Source: Alphaproteobacteria bacterium
Lineage (GTDB): Bacteria; Pseudomonadota; Alphaproteobacteria; UBA8366
Direction: 5' to 3'
DNA: 7,736 nucleotides
Assembly (NCBI GenBank): GCA_018665505.1
Contig: JABJCS010000097.1
Span: 1 to 7,736, forward strand
Both the position numbers and the translations under genes were made by a program. Under the pieces are notes generated by a model, which ran no database searches, was not told the DNA's origin, and was given only the letters and a program-made list of their open reading frames with translations. Of this stretch, positions 1-6,189 are shown one piece after another. Each line of letters begins with the position of its first letter. Position 1 is the first letter of the stretch.

Positions 1-101
1 CATAAACTGGCAGCTGTCCGGGCCGTCGTGCCAGCAACAAAATGTTCGATCAGACGATCCTGCCTGTATCTGCTCAGACGGCTCTTGCGCATGGATACCA
101 T
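1..101 (-). CDS. IS1595-family transposase, N-terminal fragment cut by window edge
   Basis: Only about the first 30 residues are visible. From the ATG at 92 the protein starts MRKSRLSRYRQDRLIEHFVA and continues with G-T-T-A-R-T-A-A-S-L to the window edge. This R/K-rich start followed by an LIEHFVAG-T-ARTAA helix-turn-helix-like segment is typical of ISXO2/IS1016-type transposases, which move the element by a DDE-type reaction; the catalytic domain would lie left of the window. Two in-frame ATGs are possible, at 101 and 92. The one at 101 has an AGAGG Shine-Dalgarno about 5 nt upstream, while family members usually start at the MRKSR methionine. Whether the gene is intact cannot be judged. Confidence 0.85.
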   Translation of the reverse strand, partial: MVSMRKSRLSRYRQDRLIEHFVAGTTARTAASL

Positions 102-124
102 GATAACCTCTAATCTCGGTTATC
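102..124 (-). promoter_or_regulatory. Hairpin over the transposase ribosome binding site
   Basis: A perfect 7-bp inverted repeat, GATAACC at 102-108 and GGTTATC at 118-124, flanks a 9-nt loop. In RNA read from the minus strand, the arm next to the transposase start covers part of the AGAGG Shine-Dalgarno and ends one base before the ATG at 101. The other arm is inside the IS terminal repeat, so the hairpin can form only in transcripts that enter from outside the element. In IS10 and IS50 such structures block transposase translation from read-through RNA. The same role here is inference. Confidence 0.45.
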
Positions 125-136
125 TGGGACAGCCCC
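118..136 (-). repeat. Terminal inverted repeat of the IS1595-like element
   Basis: The minus strand reads GGGGCTGTCCCAGATAACC from 136 inward. The G run marks the outer tip. The TAA inside this repeat (120-122) is also the stop codon that ends the interrupted RidA frame. The partner repeat is outside the window, so the exact repeat length cannot be measured. Confidence 0.75.
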
Positions 137-365
137 ATGATAAAATATCTCCCATCTCGCCACCGAGAGCCCCTAGGACCGCGTCGACATTCTTCAAAAC
201 CTGCTCCACCTGAGCCTTCATATCGCCGACCCCTACGATCTCTCCGTCCGCATCTAGCGGTATCTGACCCTTCAGATGGACAGTCTGGCCGTCGCCTTGG
301 AAGGCCACCAATGAGAAGGCACCGAAAGGTTGCCAAACCCCAGGCGGATTGAAAGTGCGGACCAT
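120..365 (-). pseudogene. RidA (YjgF/YER057c/UK114) family protein, truncated by IS insertion
   Basis: RidA proteins hydrolyse reactive enamines and imines such as 2-aminoacrylate; relatives include RutC of pyrimidine degradation. The frame encodes 81 residues against about 115-130 for the family. The GQIPLDADGEIVG segment (residues 33-45), the helix DMKAQVEQVLKNVDAVLGALG (about 48-68) and the GDIL strand start (72-75) are typical. Residues 1-76 are native; codon 77 spans the insertion junction and the last four residues come from the IS repeat. The missing part would carry the core strand after GDI and the arginine (Arg105 in E. coli RidA) that binds the substrate carboxylate, so the product is probably inactive. 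It starts 2 nt after the SDR stop with only a weak GAGAAT Shine-Dalgarno, which suggests translational coupling. It is the last gene of the leftward operon. Confidence 0.85.
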
Positions 366-367
366 AA

Positions 368-1129
368 CTATTCTCGATGCATCGCGTAACCTGCGGGAGC
401 CATGCTGATCGGCGTCACTTGCAGTGTATTAATATTCACATGTGCGGGCAGCATGGTCGTGTAGAAAATCACATCCGCCAAATCGTCACCCGACAACGGC
501 ACCAAGCCATCGTAATGTGCCGCCGTTTTATCGGAGTCTTCGCGGTAACGGACCTCGGTGAAGCGGGTCTCCGTCATGCCGGGCTCGATACTGGAGACCC
601 GAACTGGGGTTCCCAAGAGATCGCAGCGCAAATTAAGCGACAGTTGGCGAACGAATGCCTTGCTGCCACCATAGACGTTCCCGCCCTTGTAATTATTCGT
701 CGCGGATGTCGAAGAGATATTGACGATGTGCCCCCGTTTCCGCTCCACCATCCCCGGCAAAATCGCTCGGATGCAATAGAGAACGCCTTTGATGTTGGTG
801 TCGACGATCGCCTCCCAATCGCTCAGCAACGCTTCATGCGCAGGTTCCGTGCCGGGCCCTACGCCGGCATTATTGACGAGGATCGATATTTCCTTGAAAT
901 CATCCGGCAGGCCTTCGATCGCCGCGAAGACCGCATCGGAATTGCGGAGGTCCAGGACCAATCCCCGCATATTCGCTTCAAATCCCTTCCCCACGTCATC
1001 CAACCGGTCCGCTTGATAGTCCGCCGCAATGACCCGTGCACCCTCACTCGCATAGCGCCGTGCGGTCGCGGCCCCGATTCCGGCGCCGGCGCCGGTGACA
1101 AGAACGATGTGATCTGAAGCTTTCGCCAT
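368..1129 (-). CDS. Short-chain dehydrogenase/reductase, YdfG-like
   Basis: This is a cytoplasmic NAD(P)-dependent oxidoreductase of 253 residues, a normal length for classical SDRs. It has the Rossmann glycine motif TGAGAGIG (12-19), NNAG (86-89), Asn112, and the catalytic Ser140, Tyr153 and Lys157 (YGGSK). The stretch GGNVYGGSKAFVRQLSLNLR and the C-terminus with PAHVNINTLQVTP and AGYAMHR closely resemble E. coli YdfG, an enzyme that reduces malonic semialdehyde and oxidises 3-hydroxy acids and serine. The acidic Asp37 at the end of the second strand, where NADP enzymes usually carry a basic residue, suggests NAD(H) preference. The gene lies 9 nt after the GST; its AGGAAT Shine-Dalgarno overlaps the GST stop codon. 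Family is certain; the substrate is inferred. Confidence 0.93.
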   Translation of the reverse strand: MAKASDHIVLVTGAGAGIGAATARRYASEGARVIAADYQADRLDDVGKGFEANMRGLVLDLRNSDAVFAAIEGLPDDFKEISILVNNAGVGPGTEPAHEALLSDWEAIVDTNIKGVLYCIRAILPGMVERKRGHIVNISSTSATNNYKGGNVYGGSKAFVRQLSLNLRCDLLGTPVRVSSIEPGMTETRFTEVRYREDSDKTAAHYDGLVPLSGDDLADVIFYTTMLPAHVNINTLQVTPISMAPAGYAMHRE

Positions 1130-1138
1130 GATAAATTC

Positions 1139-1774
1139 CTATTGCTCTGGAGTTTCTTGGGGTTCGGTGATTTTCATCGCATCGCGTTCGGAGAACCGTG
1201 CATACCAATCAGCAAGTCGCGGACGATTGGGTCGGAAGTCGTCGAGCCAATCGCGCCAATCCTGATAGCTACAGGTCACACCGACAGTGATCTGCGCCAG
1301 ATTGAGTGGACCGCCCAATTCGCTCGCGCGCGCTTCCATCGCATCGAGGCAACGCTCGATCCGGTCTTTTTGTTTATCAAGGAAACTATCCGAGCGGATA
1401 TCGGTCGGCCGTAAATGCTCCGCCCGCATCAGGATTTGCGCTTCCAACATACCGTCCGCGATGGCGTAGAGCGACCACATGCGCCATTTCTCCTCACCTT
1501 CCGGAATGAGTTTCTTATCATCGGAAACGTCATTCAGATAAAGACAAGCCAACGTCGAATCACCAAGGGCGTCGCCACCTTCGGTGATCAGTGTCGGAAT
1601 GCGCGCGACCGGATTGGCCTCCGCCAGTCCCGGCGTGAAGGGCACGGTTCGATACCCCCACTCCAGCGACCAGGTCGTGGGTAAGATTTCGATATTACCC
1701 CACAGATCAAGTTCCCGAGCGACAACGCCGACTTTACGGGTGAAGGGGGACGCTGGCGTCCAGAATAGTTTCAT
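1139..1774 (-). CDS. Glutathione S-transferase family protein (GST1)
   Basis: This soluble GST of 211 residues has an N-terminal thioredoxin fold and a C-terminal helical domain. The probable catalytic Ser9 sits in TPASPFTRKV (6-15), the SP-x-x-RKV pattern of YibF-like bacterial GSTs. The cis-proline is Pro60 (ARIPTL), and Asp72-Ser73 in GDSTLACLYL should hold the glutamyl end of glutathione. A longer loop than usual (about 33-53) lies between strand 2 and the cis-proline. The C-terminal domain keeps the DWRDWLD and P-RLADWYARF elements and ends in KITEPQE, close to the T-x-P ending common in this group. It lies 15 nt downstream of LLM1; its AGGAA Shine-Dalgarno overlaps the LLM1 stop, with a rather long 12-nt spacing. 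The substrate is unknown; conjugation, peroxide reduction or isomerisation are all possible. Confidence 0.9.
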   Translation of the reverse strand: MKLFWTPASPFTRKVGVVARELDLWGNIEILPTTWSLEWGYRTVPFTPGLAEANPVARIPTLITEGGDALGDSTLACLYLNDVSDDKKLIPEGEEKWRMWSLYAIADGMLEAQILMRAEHLRPTDIRSDSFLDKQKDRIERCLDAMEARASELGGPLNLAQITVGVTCSYQDWRDWLDDFRPNRPRLADWYARFSERDAMKITEPQETPEQ

Positions 1775-1789
1775 TCGCTTTTATAGTTC

Positions 1790-2815
1790 CTAGTTTCGGC
1801 AACGCGGAAAAACATCGCGCCCCAAAGTTTTGATCAAGCTGGGCCGGTCGTCGACAAAGCCGGTGAATAGTATCTGATGAATCCCAGCCTCGCGGATGCG
1901 TTGGATTTGGCTGACACATTCCTCCGGTGTTCCCAACACCGCGAACCGGTCGACCATATAAGCGAGCAACTCCGGGTCCTGCATCAATTGTGCGTTCGGA
2001 GACTCGCCGAGGTCTTCATGGTGGGACGGATTGTAGCCTTGCTGCACTTCGCGGATTGCATCGACGAATTGCGGTGGCACGAGTTTACCTTCCTGGGTGA
2101 AACGAAAAGCATGATGCGCCGTTGACGCAAGTTCCATGCGGATTTCGCTAACCAAGGCCGATCGATCCGCCCCGACATTGACGCGGCCCAACGCCCAGAT
2201 ATCGATATCGTCGAGTGTACGCCCCGCGCGCTCCGCACCTTTCGCGATGTGCTCTAGCGTCAGCTTCGTCACCTCTGGCGAAAAACCCATGCCGCAAAAT
2301 ACGCCGTCAGCGATCTCACCCGCCAACTCCAAGGTCTTTGGCCCTTCGGCGGCGATGTAGATCGGCACGGTTGGCTGGTCGAGACCGCCGATCCACCGCG
2401 TGTGAATAGGTTTTCCACCGTATTCCGTATGTTCGCCCGCAAAAAGATGGCGCAACGCCTGAATATACTCTTTCAGTCCGGCCAAGCCTTTCGGGCGTTC
2501 GCCAAGATTGTAGATGGCGCTGTCGCCGGTCGCGATTCCAAGAAACGCGCGCCCTCCCGATATTTCTTGAATGGAGGCAAGACCACTCGCCATGACGGCG
2601 GGATGTCGGGTCAACGGGTTGGTCACGGTCGGGCCCAATATTACCTTTTCCGTCGCCGCGCCGATGACGCTCAAACTCACAAATAGTTCACGAAACAAGG
2701 ATTGAGAATCCGCGACGCCGACCATGTCGAAACCATGTTCCTCCGCCAGGCGTGAATTCTCACGCGCGCCTTCGATACTGCGTGGAATTTCAATGATCCC
2801 GAACCGGGCTTGCAT
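1790..2815 (-). CDS. LLM class flavin-dependent oxidoreductase (LLM1)
   Basis: This 341-residue TIM-barrel enzyme belongs to the bacterial luciferase/F420-dependent reductase superfamily and would use FMN or F420. The signature run is at about 61-100: GPTVTNPLTRHPAVMASGLA followed by the QEISGGRAFLGIATGDSA segment, with TVPIYIAAEGPKTLELAGEIADG at 149-171. The C-terminal part (292-318, VLGTPEECVSQIQRIREAGI and QILF) is the usual last helix and strand. It resembles methylenetetrahydromethanopterin reductase-like members more than RutA or LLM2. It is the first gene of the leftward operon and has a very strong Shine-Dalgarno, GGGGGGAG (2822-2829), 6 nt before the ATG. The substrate and cofactor cannot be read from sequence; neighbours suggest small-molecule catabolism. 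Confidence 0.92.
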   Translation of the reverse strand: MQARFGIIEIPRSIEGARENSRLAEEHGFDMVGVADSQSLFRELFVSLSVIGAATEKVILGPTVTNPLTRHPAVMASGLASIQEISGGRAFLGIATGDSAIYNLGERPKGLAGLKEYIQALRHLFAGEHTEYGGKPIHTRWIGGLDQPTVPIYIAAEGPKTLELAGEIADGVFCGMGFSPEVTKLTLEHIAKGAERAGRTLDDIDIWALGRVNVGADRSALVSEIRMELASTAHHAFRFTQEGKLVPPQFVDAIREVQQGYNPSHHEDLGESPNAQLMQDPELLAYMVDRFAVLGTPEECVSQIQRIREAGIHQILFTGFVDDRPSLIKTLGRDVFPRCRN

Positions 2816-2935
2816 GACTATCTCCCCCCTAATGCATCCTTACTCAGTGAATTACCCCGCCGTTGCGCGCGGCCAAGGCCACGCTCGTACGGTTGCCGAA
2901 TGCCGTGCATTTTGCGACCCTTACTGAAATGAAAG
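2816..2935. promoter_or_regulatory. Divergent intergenic region with promoters for both directions
   Basis: This 120-nt gap is the only place from which both the leftward LLM1 operon and the rightward TPR gene can start, so it must hold their promoters unless these lie inside genes. On the minus strand TTGGCC, 16 nt, then TAATTC (ending near 2849) is a weak -35/-10 candidate for LLM1. No convincing plus-strand promoter is seen. The 7-mer CCTTACT occurs at 2838-2844 and 2919-2925, close to each gene start, and again at 4369-4375 before LLM2. This could be a shared site or chance. Confidence 0.45.
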
Positions 2936-4360
2936 ATGGAGTCGATGGAGCAACTTCAATCCATCCGGGATTTATCCCAAATGGGACGCCATGCGGAGGC
3001 CGAAAGCGCCGCCCGCGCGCTTCTGACAACACTGCCACAGGCCGGCGAAACGGTCTTCCTGCTGGCCTATGCGATCCATCAACAAGGACGCCTCGAAGAA
3101 GCCATCCCGCAATATGAACTGGCCCTACGTTATACACCGATGCATCCATCCGCCCTCAACAACCTGGGAACGATCTTGCGGCAGTTCGGCCGCACGGAAG
3201 AGGCGCTCGTGCGATTCCGCCAAGCGAGCGTAGCGGATCCGGGAAAGCCTTGGATTTGGAGCAATTACGCGAGCGCTCTGGAAGATCTCGGCCACACGAA
3301 GGAAGCGCTGGAATCCTTAAGACGCGCTGCGGCGTTGGCGCCCGAGGAAACAGTGTTACAAGACAGATTGATTGCGTTAGCCAACGGGCCCGAGACGGCA
3401 GAGGATCACATCGACCGAGCCGCCGCTACCGAGGCAATGTGGCGGCTCAATCCCGCGATTGCTGATTTCGAGCGCATGGGAATTGCGCTCCGTCCCTATG
3501 TGGAACGCATTTGCGAGCCCAACTACACATCGCAAACACTGACAACGGACCGGCACGGGTTTCGCCATCTCTGGAAAGAAGGCCGGGCGATTGGCTATGA
3601 CGAATTCGTCGGAACACCCGGACCGAAGGGCATCATCTGCGGCGCCAGTCAGGCATTGGGGTACGGCCTCGCAAATGCGCACACACTGCAAGCAAACCTC
3701 ACATTTCTGGAAACCGGCGGGGCGGAATGGTTTTCGCTGGCGGCACCGATCAGCAATATCTTGCAACAACGGCTGCTGTTCGAACTGTTCGCCCCACCAG
3801 AGACGAAATATTGCATCGTCGTCAGCGGCACCGTGAATGTCCTGTTGTCCCTTTTAGCCACCCACGACCGAGCCCCCTACCCGCCGTTACATAACGTCTC
3901 TTACGAATGGCAAAAGGACGACGTCGCACTGCAGGGTGGCCAAGACATTGATAAAGCCTTTGCTGAAACCCTCGTTTGGATGGAGCACAACATCGCAATG
4001 TTCGCCGCGAAGTGCCGCATGCTCGGCGATTGTCGCCTGCTGTTCTGTCAACCACCCGTCCTCCCCTGGAGCGGAAAGAAGGTGACTAAGGAAGAGGCTG
4101 ACAATCGTCGTTTATTTCGCATCCGTCACCCGGAATACGCCGCATTGATCGAAGCTCCGGAGAATGTGCCGCGCTGGATCGGCTATTTGGATGGAATTGC
4201 GGAAGCCGTCGAGAAAGAGGGTGGAACCTATCTCGAAATGTCGGAAGAGATCGACCCCGACTCCGACGATACGCTGTTCTGCGACCTGCTGCATCCGAAC
4301 GAGACCGGTGCAAAATTGATGGCGACCTGCATATCAGATTGGGCGGGCGGCATCCGCTAA
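2936..4360 (+). CDS. TPR-repeat protein with C-terminal SGNH/GDSL-hydrolase-like domain
   Basis: The 474-residue protein has two parts. Residues about 3-138 form TPR helices: a degenerate repeat at 3-35, then three clear ones at 38-71, 72-105 and 106-138, with the A-LNNLG and EALxxxRxA patterns. Such repeats bind partner proteins. After a linker, TTDRHGFRHL (203-212) and GIICGASQALGYG (232-244) look like the entry to an SGNH hydrolase, with Ser238 as possible nucleophile. CDLLHPNETG (449-458) fits block V, giving Asp450 and His453. Block III is irregular: SGTVN (297-301) instead of G-x-N-D. There is no signal peptide, so a cytoplasmic place is likely. ATG 2936 follows an in-frame TGA at 2930; ATG 2945, with GGAG 3 nt upstream, is an alternative, and neither ribosome site is good. 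The function is unknown; an esterase or acyltransferase role is inference. Confidence 0.85.
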   Translation: MESMEQLQSIRDLSQMGRHAEAESAARALLTTLPQAGETVFLLAYAIHQQGRLEEAIPQYELALRYTPMHPSALNNLGTILRQFGRTEEALVRFRQASVADPGKPWIWSNYASALEDLGHTKEALESLRRAAALAPEETVLQDRLIALANGPETAEDHIDRAAATEAMWRLNPAIADFERMGIALRPYVERICEPNYTSQTLTTDRHGFRHLWKEGRAIGYDEFVGTPGPKGIICGASQALGYGLANAHTLQANLTFLETGGAEWFSLAAPISNILQQRLLFELFAPPETKYCIVVSGTVNVLLSLLATHDRAPYPPLHNVSYEWQKDDVALQGGQDIDKAFAETLVWMEHNIAMFAAKCRMLGDCRLLFCQPPVLPWSGKKVTKEEADNRRLFRIRHPEYAALIEAPENVPRWIGYLDGIAEAVEKEGGTYLEMSEEIDPDSDDTLFCDLLHPNETGAKLMATCISDWAGGIR

Positions 4361-4423
4361 ACTATACTCCTTACTATATCACTGGGACACGGCGCGGCGC
4401 ATTGACATAAAGGCAACCCATCT
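4361..4423 (+). promoter_or_regulatory. Intergenic leader before LLM2
   Basis: This 63-nt gap holds an AT-rich stretch (TATACTCCTTACTATATC, 4363-4380) that could supply a -10 element, and an AAAGG Shine-Dalgarno at 4409-4413, 10 nt before the LLM2 ATG. A TTGACA at 4402-4407 has no usable -10 partner. No intrinsic terminator for the TPR gene is visible, so LLM2 may be co-transcribed with it or have its own promoter here. Confidence 0.3.
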
Positions 4424-5485
4424 ATGGCTATGAAATTCAGCAACTTCATCTTCCCCGCCGCCGAAAGTCCGGACGACGACGGGCGTGTTATCCGCGAATC
4501 CGTCGCCGAAGCACAGCTTTGCGACCGGCTCGGCGTCGACACGGTTTGGCTGGCCGAGCATCATTTCGATGGCATTTGCGCCTATGTGGACCCTGTCGCC
4601 TTCGCGGCTGCACTCGCGACCTGTACGGAGAAGATCAAAATTGGTTTCGCCGTCGCGCAAATGTCGCTGCACCATCCGGTACGCTTCGCTGAGCAAATGA
4701 ACCTGATCGACCACCTTTCGAAGGGTCGCTTAATCGTCGGCCTCGGGCGCGGCACTGCTTATAATATATACGACTATCAAGGCTACGATATCGACCCGAA
4801 CGAAGCCCAGGAACGTCTCCTCGAATCCGAAGAGATCATGCTGAAGGCTTGGACGACGGAAAACTACGAGCACAAGGGCAAGTTCTGGGACATCAAACTA
4901 CCGAAGCTGCGGCCGGTCCCCTACACAAAACCCCACCCGACAATCCTGCGCGCTTCCTCAAGTGAAGGGTCAATGGTCGGTCTCGCGAAAGAGGGACGCC
5001 CATTCATGATGAACGTCCAGTCGGACGAGGTGACGCAACACCGCATGGACTTGTACCGGGCGACACTCGCGGAAGCAGGATACGACGACGAAAGCATTGC
5101 CGAGAATGTCGGTCAGTCATGGGTTTGGCGAAACATCTTTGTCGCCGAGACCGACGCCGAGGCTGAGCGCGTTGGTGTCCCCGCCTTCCAGCGCCAGCAT
5201 GAATTCCGCGCCGAGATGCGCAGGCGCGTCTACAAAGAGCAAGGCGCGTTGCTCCAAGAAGAAAAGAAAGGCGTGGCTCGAAATGATCCGGCACACGGCT
5301 TGATCTACGGCTCTCCGGCGACGGTCGCGGAACGCCTGGCTAAGATCGATAAGATTGGCGTCGGCGGCATCATGATGACCTTCCGCCTCGGTCCGATGGC
5401 GGCAGACGTCGCGAACAACAGCATAAAACTGTTCATGGAAAAGGTGGCCCCGGAATTTCAGAGCCGAGCGGCAGCGGCGGAGTAA
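4424..5485 (+). CDS. LLM class flavin-dependent oxidoreductase, luciferase-like (LLM2)
   Basis: This is a 353-residue TIM-barrel flavin enzyme of the bacterial luciferase family. It has the WLAEHHF motif (42-48), the core HHPVRFAEQMNLIDHLSKGR followed by LIVGLGRG (83-110), YEHKGKFWD (148-156) and the closing GSPATVAERLAKIDKIGVGG (296-315). These make it an FMN-dependent monooxygenase-like member, a different branch from LLM1, which lacks AEHHF. Enzymes of this kind need reduced flavin from a separate reductase, and no flavin reductase gene is in the window. An AAAGG ribosome site lies 10 nt before ATG 4424; the second ATG at 4430 is an alternative. Its stop codon lies 1 nt from the stop of the opposing GST2. 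The substrate is unknown. Confidence 0.92.
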   Translation: MAMKFSNFIFPAAESPDDDGRVIRESVAEAQLCDRLGVDTVWLAEHHFDGICAYVDPVAFAAALATCTEKIKIGFAVAQMSLHHPVRFAEQMNLIDHLSKGRLIVGLGRGTAYNIYDYQGYDIDPNEAQERLLESEEIMLKAWTTENYEHKGKFWDIKLPKLRPVPYTKPHPTILRASSSEGSMVGLAKEGRPFMMNVQSDEVTQHRMDLYRATLAEAGYDDESIAENVGQSWVWRNIFVAETDAEAERVGVPAFQRQHEFRAEMRRRVYKEQGALLQEEKKGVARNDPAHGLIYGSPATVAERLAKIDKIGVGGIMMTFRLGPMAADVANNSIKLFMEKVAPEFQSRAAAAE

Positions 5486-5486
5486 T

Positions 5487-6152
5487 TTAATTCAAGTGAT
5501 TCTCTTTCGGCGCAATATGCCGCTGGAAACCTTCGCGTTCCCTGACGCGGGCTTGCCAGGCCTTCAGGTTCGGCATCTCCGGCCCCTCTAAGCCGAACAC
5601 CGCCCAGCGATAGACGGCGCAGGCGGGTGGGATATCGCCGACCGTGAAACTGTCACCAGCAACATAAGATTTGTCCGCGAGATGGGCGTCGAGGCGCTCA
5701 AGTTCCGGTATAATCTCCAGGCGGGTTTGTTCGACTGCTGCCGGGTCCCGGTCCTCTTCCCGCATGCGCACGAGATGCATGACCAGAGTATGGAGATGGG
5801 GCTCGAGCTGCGTGTTCGTCCAATCCATCCATTGGCTGCCGAGGGCCAAGGTCTTTACATCGCCGCCGAACAGCAACGGCGCATAGGTCTGCGCCAGATA
5901 CCGGCAGATCGTGTTCGATTCCCATAGAATATAGCCGTCGTCATCGATGGTCGGAATGGTGCCATGCGGATTCATGGCCCGGTATTCCGGCGAACTGACG
6001 AAGCCGAAGGCAGGCCCGCCGCCGGAAACATGTCCATTGGGCCCCATGGTGGCACTCGCCAATATCAATTCGAACGGCACATCGGCCTCAACCAATGTCC
6101 AGAGAGCGCGCTGCGTGCAGATCGACGTCGGCCGACCCCAGATTTTCAGCAT
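5487..6152 (-). CDS. Glutathione S-transferase family protein (GST2)
   Basis: This 221-residue GST has a thioredoxin fold followed by a helical domain. GRPTSICTQRALW (6-18) carries the active-site helix start with Ser10 and Cys12 as candidate glutathione-activating residues. NPHGTIPTI (61-69) gives cis-Pro67, and Glu78-Ser79 in WESNTICRYLAQ should bind the glutamyl group. SFTVGDIP (168-175) is the usual N-capping box of the second domain. A glycine-rich insert (about 33-53, GPNGHVSGGGPAFGF) follows strand 2. A strong GGAGGAG Shine-Dalgarno (6163-6169) lies 10 nt before the ATG. It is 37 nt downstream of the FAH-family gene and last in its cluster, which suggests an isomerase-like role beside the hydrolase, though this is inference. 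It is only distantly like GST1. Confidence 0.9.
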   Translation of the reverse strand: MLKIWGRPTSICTQRALWTLVEADVPFELILASATMGPNGHVSGGGPAFGFVSSPEYRAMNPHGTIPTIDDDGYILWESNTICRYLAQTYAPLLFGGDVKTLALGSQWMDWTNTQLEPHLHTLVMHLVRMREEDRDPAAVEQTRLEIIPELERLDAHLADKSYVAGDSFTVGDIPPACAVYRWAVFGLEGPEMPNLKAWQARVREREGFQRHIAPKENHLN

Positions 6153-6189
6153 GATCTAATTTCTCCTCCGAGCCGCACCCACGGCGAGC

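Larger units (their letters stand above)
1..136 (-). mobile_element. Insertion sequence, IS1595 family (IS1016-like), one end only
   Basis: This is the terminal part of an insertion sequence whose other end lies left of the window. On the minus strand the element opens with GGGGCTGTCCCAGATAACC, which fits the GGGGCTG-type terminal repeats I know from IS1016-like members of the IS1595 family. About 35 nt inside, a transposase reading frame begins and runs off the window. The outer end at 136 falls inside a RidA-family gene, so the element interrupts that gene. It points the same way as the host operon, so operon transcripts would read into it. The family usually duplicates 8 bp of target; the 8 bp next to this end are 137-144 (ATGATAAA on the plus strand), but the second copy cannot be seen. 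Family assignment rests on the repeat and the transposase N-terminus together. Confidence 0.85.

Noticed and set aside
28..213. Small plus-strand frame across the IS end and RidA remnant
   Set aside because: It crosses the insertion junction opposite two recognisable minus-strand genes and has no ribosome site or family match.
120..365. RidA as a naturally short, intact 81-residue protein
   Set aside because: The last codons and stop lie in the IS terminal repeat and the family C-terminus is missing, so truncation explains it better.
377..1117. Long plus-strand open frame of 246 codons opposite the SDR gene
   Set aside because: It mirrors the SDR coding frame in GC-rich DNA, its protein shows no domain and is rich in R, D and H, and the minus-strand gene has full SDR motifs.
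1790..2815. LLM1 as RutA pyrimidine monooxygenase
   Set aside because: The sequence is closer to methylenetetrahydromethanopterin reductase-like members, and the partner genes RutB, RutD and RutF are absent.
4402..4407. TTGACA as a -35 element for LLM2
   Set aside because: A matching -10 would fall at or after the start codon at 4424, and no TATAAT-like sequence is there.
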